A program made the position numbers and the translations under genes. A DNA stretch of 64,000 bases from Pampus argenteus (taxonomy: Eukaryota; Chordata; Actinopteri; Scombriformes; Stromateidae), in contig CM072864.1 in NCBI GenBank assembly GCA_036937835.1, forward strand, positions 6,770,001-6,834,000. Reading direction: 5' to 3'. Of the stretch, positions 12,442 to 22,957 are shown piece after piece. Below the pieces are notes generated by a model that made no database searches, was not told the origin of the DNA, and was given only the letters and a program-made list of their open reading frames with translations. Numbering within the stretch: the stretch's first letter is position 1; every line of letters begins with the position of its first letter.

Positions 12442-15123
12442 TCAGGAGGAGGTGGGGCTTCCTGCATCGCTGCTCTCACTCACCTGACGTTGCATCACCA
12501 TCTCCCTAGCAACGCAGGTGATTTGACCATTCGTCACTGCACCTGGGACTCCCGCCCTGAAGGAGACAATAGATAGATTTGAGAAAATCTATTCTTGGTT
12601 ACTGTATACTAGAAAGTATGCGTCAGTTCATTGCTACGTTAGTTAAGGAAGCTTTAGTTCATAAAGTGTACAAAGCTTGCTGGAAACTTTTCTGCAGGTC
12701 AAAGACTGGAAGTGGAAAATGTTACTCCAAGTTGAAGAAGACAGGAATCTGTTAGTAGAGAGATGAGTCAGCAGTGTGTATGTGTTTCTACTTACTTCTG
12801 CTGTGCCTCCTCAGTCAGTGGGGTCATCCCAGGCTGCTTCCCAAAGAAGAAACTAGACCACCAATGGCCAGAGTCCTGCTTGGGGAGTCCTGTGGAGGCA
12901 GATAATGAAAACATGAGCCTTTAAATTATCCAACTCATTTTGTGTCCTTCTAGAAGTTTGAAGCCTTCTTGTCTGTGAGGAGGAGTCACATGCATAAAAT
13001 TTGACATTTTACACCTGGGACAGGACAGCAGGTTAACGGCTTTAATATTCTTCATTAGATTAAAGCTACGCTGATCTTCATCAAAAAGTGGAAGAAAAAA
13101 AAAAAAATCACCCAAAAAAAAAGAAAAAAAAAAGGAAAAAGTGTACTAGAAACTATGAGTCACCAGAGGGAAAAAAAACATTGTGCGAGTGTTTCATCAG
13201 ACACACTCGGTCGGGGCAATGACTCGGATTTCCCCTCTCAGGACTGAGCTGCGTGCTTGGCGCTGTCACACCGTGACCTGCATTTACATCAAGATGCATT
13301 TACACTGCAACTGTTGTGTGCCACAATTAGCTTCTAGGTCAAATATTTTCAGCGAGGAACGTGTATAAAGCCGAGGAGTCACCACCTCCCTAAAGACCCA
13401 TGTGACAGTTGAGTTTCCTGCCTTTCATTGAATGAAAAAAAAAAAAAAAAAAAAAAAAAGTCTAAAATATTACTCTTATGTATTTTTTTCCAAGTAATTT
13501 TAATCCCATTAAAATAAACAAAGAATAATGAATGAAGTTCACTGAGCAGTCTAAGCACACAAGTCTTTCCCCTTTCACCTACTTTCATGTACAGCATTGT
13601 GGCAGAGTTGTGTGTGTGTGTGTGTGTGAATTTTTGACCAAGCAGTTAAAGCGGTCATGCCGACTCAACCCTGAGCCAGCACTTAACTGGCGCAGCTGGT
13701 TTTTACATAAAGCTCCACTGATCCATTGCTGATGATGTGAGCAGAATATAACTGGTGCTGACAGCGTGTACAGGGTGTGCAGCGTGGCTGAACGCACGTA
13801 AGCATGACTGGGATGGTTCTTTATGCTTCTGGGAGGAAAGTGAACATAAGACTTTATGCTGGATTAAAATAAAGATCAGACTGGAACATCATGAGCTAGG
13901 TGTGTAGCTCAGGATGACTCGACTGTAATGACTGTGGTCTGATGCAACAGCTGACTCAACCACAACAATCCTGTTGTTACCCAAACTGACGCTCTGCTTC
14001 CGATATTACTAGATCAATGAGCGGTGGTTTGGCGTAGATTGAGCAATGCTACCATCTTATGAAAGCCAAACTTCACACAGGAAGTCGGAGAGTTAAAATT
14101 ACACATTGAACCACATGGGGATGTTCTTTGACAGAGATCTGGTCGTTGCTCATGAGCAGAACAAACTGTTCTGTCCAAAAACCACAGAACATTGAAAATG
14201 ACTCGCGCACTAAAAAGGTGTGTCTAGTATATGCTGCTTTTATAAATTTTTTTCAAATCAGAAATCCTCTGGCTGCATCTTTCATCAGTTCATTTGAAAC
14301 ACCTAAATAATTCCCCACATTAATAGCATAAAACCTGTTTGGTATCTGTACGGTAGGACAGATTGTTCTATAAAAACAATGGAATAGTGTCATAATGGTG
14401 AGTTTACAGTATATAAACACATAAAAGCCTCACCTGGGTGGTGAGGGATGACCTCTCCGCTGTACTCCGAACTGCCACAAGAGCTGCTGCTGGACGTAGA
14501 GCCGATGCGCCCTGCAGGGGGAGAGAATGAGCAGAAAGAGCTGACAATGTGGCTGATTTTAAACAAAATCAACCAAACTGAAAGTGTGAAATGCAACAAG
14601 GGAGAACTTAATGTTCTCGCAGGGCCACAAAAAACATTAATCCATTTTCCTCTGGTTATATTAACCCAGCTCGAGAGACAATTCTAAAACTGCAAATTCA
14701 TGCTTTTCATTTTACATACTTTGACAGGTTATAAATCTAATATGCACATGTACATACACATGTAGAACACCACCACAACGAGGAGATCAGTACCTGCTCT
14801 GGTGAATTTAAAGCTATTCCTGACACTAAAAGAAAACAAAGGATGGGTGTCGCCTTTGAACTTCCTGCGATTTTGACACCAATGCACAAACAAATGTGGC
14901 AGGAGGAAGAGGAACTCTATCACATCTACGGTATGTCTGTTTTTGTCTTGGGGAAGCAATGCTTTATCTAGCATGAAAGTACTAGAAATCCATAAGCAGA
15001 TTAATCTTAAAAATCACCAGAAGGAAGGCGTTAATTTGGTATGATGTGATAGAGAGAGAGGGACTCACTTCGGTAGTAATCAGTGGTCGCCACAAGAGAA
15101 CCGCCTGCTGGAATAGCTGCCAT
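12442..15123 (-). CDS. ppdpf: Pancreatic progenitor cell differentiation and proliferation factor
   Basis: Four coding exons join in phase: 15069-15123 (start MAAIPAGGSLVATTDYYR), 14434-14511, 12796-12889 and 12442-12556 (stop TGA at 12442-12444). The product is 113 aa, against about 114 for mammalian PPDPF. The hallmark N-terminus, the serine-rich RIGSTSSSSSCGSSEY segment, the HHPGLPKQDSGHWWSSFFFG core and a C-terminal block containing GQITCVARE are all in family order. PPDPF/exdpf is a small soluble protein first described in zebrafish as controlling exocrine pancreas differentiation; it has no known catalytic domain. Introns carry GT/AG sites (GTGAGT, GTGAGG, GTAAGT). Neighbouring tpd52l2 and dnajc5 match human 20q13.33. 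Teleosts have two co-orthologs and I cannot tell which one this is. Confidence 0.93.
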
Positions 15124-16127
15124 TCTACTGTTGTCTGTCGCTGTGTGCCGTGCTTGATGGAAACCTTGATGGGGGCAAAAACAGTATGAGAAAAAAAAAC
15201 AGGCCAGAAATGATGATTTCACTACAATAGAGTCAACTAATTCTTTAATTAGAAACATTGTATATAAACATTATCTATAATTATCTTTATAAACCCCTTA
15301 GTCATTTATAATTAACCAGTTATTATCAACTTATTTTCTTTTTCAATCAACTGATGAAATTGGTTGGTCTATAAAATGCCAGTAAAAAAATAAATAAAAT
15401 AATGTTGACATATTCAAAATGTATTGTTTAGTCCAAAAAAAACAACAACAATGGTTGCGTATACCAGAAAAAAACAAACAGATAATCATCATATGAAAAA
15501 CAAAACTGTACATTAAAAGCACATAAACTGGTCGCTTCTCATGGTTAAAATAGATAATGTAGATTAGAGTATATTATTAAATGTCTGTCCGCTGCATCGA
15601 TATAATGACGTCACCCCATGTTTTGCAGGGGTCTTGTTTACATTAAACTGTCACTGCACCAGTCCGACATTTTGCTTTGTAATTACCTTTTAATGACAAA
15701 ATACGTGGTTAAAAAAACCTAATTCAAAGTGATGGTGGGTGTAAATAAGATCTGCCTTTAAAAAAAAAAGGGAACAATAAATGTATGGTCCTTTTGTCTT
15801 TTACCGAGGACATTTTGTCTCCAACAAAAGACAAAAAAGGGGAATCTAACATCTGTTGATAAAAATCGTCAGTTGTCCTTTTATGTGTAAACACTGCCGG
15901 CAAATGTGACGGTTGGCACTCTTCAAATGAAAACCTGAGCACAGCGTGTCTTAACTAAAAAGCTAATTATTTTTTATTTTAACAAAGGTCTCTTTAACAG
16001 TTATTCAGCTGCTGCCATGTAGCACCTTAGCATCGTTAGCTCGCCCCCCTCTCCCCAGCAGGAATGTCCAAACAGCCCTGACGGTTACCACCATTTTATG
16101 ACCTTACACCGCGCCGCAGGTTCTTAC

Positions 16128-16280
16128 CTGTTAGACGTGCTTGATGTTCAGTAGCACCCGATTCAACTCAGTCAGCGAGGCTGGGGGAGTAAACGCTAGG
16201 CGACGGGGCCCATTTGAAAATAAGTTTTGGGTAAATATAACCCTCCAAGGTCCGAGCAGATATCAGCGCTACTTCATTCT
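16128..16280 (-). other. ppdpf: Probable non-coding first exon of ppdpf
   Basis: A strong donor (AACAG before GTAAGAA) on the minus strand ends a GC-rich segment lying about 25-30 bases downstream of a TATA box, and the next exon in this direction contains the ppdpf start codon. The 5' boundary is an estimate from TATA spacing. Confidence 0.55.
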
Positions 16281-16304
16281 GGAGTCGCCGGGCAGCGCGT
16301 GAGT

Positions 16305-16310
16305 TTTATA
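16305..16310 (-). promoter_or_regulatory. ppdpf: TATA box, ppdpf promoter
   Basis: TATAAA on the minus strand in the context CTCTATAAAACTC, set in GC-rich sequence, about 1.2 kb upstream of the start codon and well placed for the donor at 16128. Confidence 0.6.
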
Positions 16311-16319
16311 GAGCGGGTA

Positions 16320-17640
16320 GTGACGTAGCACCATGTGGGGGCGGGGCCAGGAAAGATAACTGCTCACCCTGACCGGAACAGAACTGTTACTTCACGTGCT
16401 TCTCCAAATTATACAAAGATTGGCTCCTATTTATCATGTCATCGATTAATCATCCCAAAAATATTTCTCTTGGAATACGTACAGGATGTTCCTATTTACT
16501 CAAAGTTATTCGTCATTTGTACAACTGTTGGGCTATTTGTCTTCTCCTCTGACAGTGGAGACTTCTATTCTGTGGTATTATTCATCACGTTCACATATGT
16601 TGTATTAATAGTATGTTAATGTGTTATATTGGCGTGTATATACTTGAATAATTTTGGGTGGCTGCTGTGGCATTTTAATTTGCCTTTGGGCAAGTATTTA
16701 TACATCATAAATCATGATCATTTCCCCTCAAACAACGCATTTTCCATACTTGTAAATTCTTCAATATTAGGTTTAGAGTTTATCATTATTAGCATATGTA
16801 CCTTAATATATATATATATATATATACATATATAGTATTAAAACATTTTGTTTTTAGAATAACATATATTTATATTAAGTAATAAAATTTATCTCCGAGT
16901 TTGTTGTAGCAGCTTTTTGTCAACGAGAGAACGAACTTTTCCGGATGAATTATCACAAAATCTTCGTCATTTTACGCATTTTGTCATATTGACTGTGTCC
17001 CTCACATCTTTTCTTTTAGTTCTCTAGATTCAGACGCTACAGCAGCGTCCCTGAACGACCCCCCTTACATAGCGGTCGGACAGCGACACCCACCGGCAGG
17101 TTGGTGCAAAATCACAGTTCCTTACTAACGTCTATGAGGCCCATTTGAACTGAACGTTTAATTGATAGAGAGGGAATACAGGACTGTTGATACATCTCTC
17201 TGTTTGGTTTTTGGTTTCCAACACAGTGTTCCTCCCTTCTCCACAGTATTTATATCTCCTGTAAGATGTGTCTATATTAGATTCATTCGTTTTATTCTTT
17301 TATGCAATGAAGGTGCTGACTCATCTGAAGGAGCGCACGCTGGCTAACGGTGTGAGGTGAGAACACGTGACTCAGGTACCAACATAATCTGACACTGCAA
17401 ATTGTATGTCGATGTTAAAATGCTGCACCTTTACTTTTTGTCTCTGACTGGTTTGTGAAGACAAATACTTTTGGTTCTGGTTTTCAGTGTTACTGTTTCT
17501 ACTACCTACACGCGTTTTATACAGAATACAAACGTAGTATAACTCGCCAATGTAACTCTTTTTCTCTTAAATCAATTGAAACATGTATATAATTATACAG
17601 TGGAATAAAAGATATGTAGGTTGATACTCATGACATTTGT
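16320..17640. other. Intergenic, between ppdpf promoter and tRNA-Glu
   Basis: AT-rich with no supported coding region. It includes a short (TA)n at 16808-16834. Open frames of 60-94 codons show no family features. Confidence 0.45.
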
Positions 17641-17645
17641 AACCT

Positions 17646-17717
17646 TCCCTGGTGGTCTAGTGGTTAGGATTCGGCGCTCTCACCGCCGCGGCCCGGGTTC
17701 GATTCCCGGTCAGGGAA
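17646..17717 (+). tRNA. tRNA-Glu (anticodon CTC)
   Basis: A 72-base sequence folds as a full cloverleaf: acceptor stem TCCCTGG with TCAGGGA, D-arm containing GGTCTAGTGGTTAGGA (A box), anticodon loop with CTC flanked by CGC/CGC-type stem, and a T-arm CCGGGTTCGATTCCCGG (B box). It has no intron and appears intact, and it matches the vertebrate tRNA-Glu(CTC) that I know essentially base for base. It lies between ppdpf and the 3' end of tpd52l2, transcribed against both. Confidence 0.97.
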
Positions 17718-17722
17718 CGTGG

Positions 17723-17728
17723 TTTTTT
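17723..17728 (+). terminator. RNA polymerase III terminator of tRNA-Glu
   Basis: A run of six T residues five bases after the tRNA 3' end, the usual Pol III stop signal. Confidence 0.85.
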
Positions 17729-17984
17729 AACACTCGAATAGCCAGATTGCTTTTTCTATGCCTTTTACCAACAGTCATGTTAAATATGACCAATATTACT
17801 CACTGGTTGCTCAAATTTGTACACATCATGTATGAAAGACATAATTGTGCTTTCCGTGGAGATAATGGATGAATAATGCATTCATGACACCTTATTCAAA
17901 ATATATAATACCTGATTAAGGAAAAAAAAAAAACTACATTTGGCAGATGAAAAATATTGAAGACAAACAATTTCTTCATTTAAA

Positions 17985-20900
17985 GGAATGCTTTATTGAT
18001 ATCCAAACATATACAACAAAACCAAAAATCTTTTTAATCTTCACCATAATCTTCCAAATCTGATCCCTTTTAATATTCTACATCAGCGAGGCCCAGGACC
18101 TAAATAAAGCTATAAGTCCACCGTCGTCCAGCCTCTGCAGCAGCAGACTCGTCATGTGCTGCACTTCTTATTGGCACCCAAAACAAAAAGTAAATCATCC
18201 TTTTCTATCTGTCATATCTCCCCAAACCCATTTGCAGCTTTAAACAGGCGACAGATGCACTTCAAAAAAAAAAGTCCATCTTAACAAGTCATTGAATCAG
18301 GAATTTAGTCTTAACTGGGTGCACAAGGTGAAATAATTTCCCTAACTAAACATTCATGTATGACAAACGTCCTCATCCCCCTACAATTCTACACACTGTG
18401 TCAGAAAAATATGATTTTTAGGAGTAAATGACTTTAGATTTACATTTCCTGTAATGTGCATCTGTATTTCCATCTTAGCAAAGCACAAAATTAAGAGACT
18501 CCATGAAGTTTAGAGGCAGAGAAAGATTTCGTAACAGATATTCAAATATTGGCAAGTTGTTTTTACTGATGGCAAATTAATTAAACAAAACAATAAATCT
18601 TCTCCACCTCTCCCAACACAAGAAAAGCCAAAAATGAAACATAATTCATCTAACAGGAATATATTAACTACCGAAAATGATAAACACAAAACAAACAAAA
18701 CAAGAACATACACTTCATTTATGATACACTGGCAACAGAGTAGAAGCAGTTTGATGGCAAGTTGTGTTTTCAACCGCTTTTTTTTTATTTATTTCATGTT
18801 TGTTCATATTAGCCCAACTGTCAAGAGCTACTCTGGTTCATCTGACCACAGTGGATTAAATATTCTGCAGATCTACAAGGCTGTAATGCCTTAATAAGCA
18901 ACTGTACATGGCTGACATTTTGACACATTGCACTGAGCAGCGTTTGAGGGGAAATATTATGCATCTGTAAAAGGCAACGATTACACTGCCTCCAAAAAAC
19001 AAAAAAAATAAATCAACTATCATCAGATGACTTAAAGTTGAGCAACATTTTGAGAAAATTTTGGCTATTGTTTCCCAGATTTGGTAGCAGTTAACGTCTT
19101 GTTGGGAAATGTCACCACCAGAGGCAGTGTTACTCTTGTATCAGCAAATATGGTGCCAGACAGCAAAAAAACAAACAAAAACAAACTAAAACTAGGGCAC
19201 AACTTTCTTCTTTTTTTCATATTGAGGAGAAAAGTGGCGGTGCTACACAACTCTGTGTTCTCAGGTCTGCAATCACAGTTTTTGAAGCCATTTAGTGTGT
19301 AAGAGCTTCTGTTTTATCACTGTGTGTGTTGAGGTGGAATCGGTGCGCAGCGTTAAAAGCAACAGTGATCTTCCATTAGTTTGGCCTCATGCTGCATGTG
19401 TATGTGTGTATGTGTGTGTGTGTGTGTGTGTGTGATCAAGGCAAGTAGCAGTTAGTATGTGTTAACAGCATGTTAGTATAATAAAAGGATAAGTCAGGTG
19501 ATTTTCTGTATTTTTCTAATCATCAATAAAACTCATATGCAGAACAAAACCAACAATGAACTGATCTACTAACAAGTACTGTGTGTGTGTATCTAAAGCC
19601 TGATACATCTTATTCCTCTGTGCTGTAGACACCTTTTGTTGTCTAAAAACTATTAAAAACACATCAGTGATTCACACCACTGCACTGGGTGACACATTGG
19701 TTCATCGTGAAGAGTTTGGTCACATTAGTTTGTTTAGAAATGATTTCAAAGACTAATAACAGGTCATGTTTTCAGTCTTCGGAGAGTAGTTGTGTGTAAG
19801 GCTGCATTCCCCCACATGCTCAGTGGCGTCTGTCTTACACAGAACTGCTAAAAACGTGATCACTGTTAGTAGATTTTGGTGTCGTTTCTAAATAAACTAA
19901 CGTGACCAAACTCTTCACTTCAATGAAGGAACACGTCACCCAGTGCATTGATGTGGCTCACTGATGTGTTTTTAATAGTTTCTGAATAATAAGGGTCTAC
20001 AGAAAAGAGGAATAAGATATGTCAGGCTTTGGATACACACACACACAATACTTGTAGGTACATCAGTTCATTGTTGGTTTGGCTCTACACGTGAGATTTG
20101 TTGATAATAAAAACAAAGAATCACCAGAGCTATCCTTTAAGGAGCTGTTGGCAAAGTTTTTGCTATGTCAGCAATTTTTGTATGACACATTTTATGGCCC
20201 ATCAGACTCTAAATTTCGTATCTACCCTCCCCCAAAACCCGCGCCCCTTCCTTCAATCAAACCAGTCTGTACAACAAAAAAAGAAAAAAACGAAAAAAGG
20301 AACATAAAGAAAGAAATTATAGTAACAGGTGGACCATTTAAAGTGAGTAAGGCTGAGAGAAGCGTTGACATTCACCAGGTAGTGTCTACAGCAAAGCATC
20401 GTCTTACATTGACTTCTGTGTGTTAACAAAAGGAAGGGAACCGCAGTGAAACCTGGGTAAAAAAGAAACGCAGTCAAAGTGGTTTCAGAACATTTTCCAC
20501 CATCAGTTTGTCAAATGAAACCACTTCATCCGTGTTCCTTCTTGCCTTGGTCTGATTAGTCTTGTGTCCACACAGATACAAAACCACTGCAGCTCATTAA
20601 TGAGTCAGTTTATAAAAAAAAAAAAAAAAGACAGACCAGAACATTTTTTTTAGATCACAGAACAGAAAAACTCGAGTCAGACAGAAACCCATCTGTGAAA
20701 CTGACCCATGGTGTTTGTTTTCCCCACATTTTGTATCCGTTAAGCCTCCCCTTGCTTTTTTTTTTTAACCTCCCAAACTGATTACTACCATTCGGCAGCA
20801 TCGGTGACAATATATTTAGTCATATATATTTATACATATTGATAAAAGTTATGTAAAAACATTATGCAAAGCAGTGTAAAATAGTTTATAATACAAAATG

Positions 20901-21782
20901 GTTTAAGGTTGTTTTTTTTTTTTTCCTTTACTGTTTTTACATCCGGGAGTGTTTTTAGGGTGTTACACGAGACCTTGGTCGTCTTTGCACGGTTGGTTTG
21001 GTACAGCTGAGATGAGATATGCACATGCATGTAGCAGTAGTAGGTCTTGGAGGGTAAGATGTGCTGGATCATGCCTCCCACCTTCACACCCACCCACCTG
21101 CCCACCCCCCAGGTAAACCACTAACCTCCAAGATGAACGTGTAGCCTGCGTTCACGCTGCTGGCACCCGCAGAGCTGTGGTGCAAACTATGTTCAAGTTT
21201 GAGAAAGAGGTGGAGATACTGTGGTGACACTAGCATGTGCTCACAGTGTAGATGTGTGACTAAACTAGATGATAATAGTTGGAAAACAAAGGAGACAGGA
21301 ATAGTCGTTTTTTAGTAGAATATATTTTGCTTATGCCCCGTAAAATCCTCCACCACCATCAGTCTGCAGATATCCTGGTTCTTAAACATTCAATTCACAG
21401 CAAGGTTATTCTTTGCAATCGGAGTTGCAGAATGAACGGTGAAGTTTTTCTGTTCTTTAGTCAGGAGTAACAGAAGAGTCGACTTGTTCAGACTAAGGGT
21501 GTGGATCTAACTACAGGGAGGAGGAGGCGGTGATGTAACAAAGGGAGGCCTGTAAAAGATTCAGCTTTAGACATCAACAAAAGCTCGACCCCCTCCAGTC
21601 CTTCACCGTCCGACTGCTGCGTTTACAGACCTTTGGGAGTTAGGTGATGGTGGTGGCAAGTCAGCGTTGTGGAGGGTCAAAGGTTCGGGATCGATTCTGC
21701 GACGTGAGGTGATAACAGTACAGTGTCAGGTTGTGAGGAAGGTGGCAGCAAGGAGGAGGAAGGAGGTGGTGGTGGTGTACGT
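17985..21782 (-). other. tpd52l2: Probable long 3'UTR of tpd52l2
   Basis: After the stop codon at 21783 I found no minus-strand AATAAA until about 18786 and another at 17991-17996, so the 3'UTR is inferred to be 3-3.8 kb. It contains a 650-bp inverted-repeat element, a GT tract at 19406-19433, A/T-rich blocks around 20820-20935 and an A-run (plus strand) at 20612-20628. No coding region is supported inside it. The extent is an inference from poly(A) signals only. Confidence 0.45.
19485..20137. mobile_element. Foldback (inverted-repeat) transposon-like element
   Basis: The two halves are imperfect reverse complements over roughly 300 bases each. Shared blocks in the same order include AACCAACAATGAACTGAT, CTTATTCCTCT, AACTATTAAAAACACATCAG, TGCACTGGGTGAC and GAAGAGTTTGGTCAC. 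The ends (AAGGATA and its complement) are flanked on both sides by TAA, which would suit a PIF/Harbinger-type 3-bp target duplication, although a coincidence is possible. There is no transposase frame. It lies in the inferred 3'UTR of tpd52l2, so the transcript would fold into a long hairpin. Confidence 0.85.
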
Positions 21783-22915
21783 TCAGAAAGGAGGGTTCTC
21801 CTGAGTCGGGGTGGTGTCGGTGGGGGAGCTGACGACATCTCCATTCCCTCGGGGGCCAACAACCTTGTACTACAGAGACGAGAGGAAAGAGGCATGATAA
21901 GCGAGAGGAAACAGACTGAACAGAGTGTTATTGATTGTAAGCATTAACACGCTGACTCATCACCGTTTCTGTTTCCTGTAGATGTTTACACGCGAGATAA
22001 AGCACTCTGACTACATTTAGAAATCCTTGTCTCCATTACTTGAGCGTTTCTTTTCACCGAGATGGAAGCAAGGACACAATTACAGCATATTTTAGTAAAT
22101 AATTTAGTACAAGTTAATTGTTTTAAAAGAGGAAGATAACAGCTCGACATCAGCTACTAAATGGACCTTGTGTTGAGATTGTTTTGTCAACAGATGTACT
22201 TGAGTTATTTACTGTTATTTATGCAGCTCTTTAGTCACCAACCTCGTCTTGATTGATTTATAGTTATCCTACTTATGCTTTAAAGTCAACAGGGTAGCTG
22301 CGTCTGCTCACCTTCAGGTTCCCCATTTTATCCTCAAATGACTTGAAGGTTGCAGAGTTCCTGCAAAACAGAGACTCAATGTTACATTCACACACACAAC
22401 AAAAGCCATTAATATAACTATAGCTAATTAACTGTAGACTCCTGCTATACTGAATCAACAAACAAAAATAAAACCATAAATATAATGCAAGCTCAGCATC
22501 TCACACCAGCAATACAGGGTTCAACATGTTTAACACATCGCAAGCAAATAATGATTTAAATATAAGTATTAATGCAGATATTATAGATTTGCTTCAGCCG
22601 TTTTAAATATTTTTTTTTTTAAATCAAGAGATTAAAAATTGCTCCACAATGTGCAGATGGAGTTTAAAATATTTTTGTCATTAATCTTTACTAAACTTAA
22701 AGGTCTCAGTCAAGAAAGCAGCACTGTAACAAGCGCGGACATTAACAGAAGAACAAACGTACAGTCGTTCAAGTGCTGTAGGAAGTAGTGAGAAGGTGTG
22801 TGTTTGTGTTACTTTACCTCATGGCTGGCATACTTATCGAGTGGCGAATGGAATAGTTGCTACTTTGTAAGCGTTAAAGAGGAGAGAAGAGAGGTGCAAG
22901 TGTTATAAAGCAAGC

Positions 22916-22957
<42 letters not shown>

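Noticed and set aside
16629..17872. Short plus-strand frames around the tRNA
   Set aside because: AT-rich intergenic frames; one simply reads through the tRNA gene.
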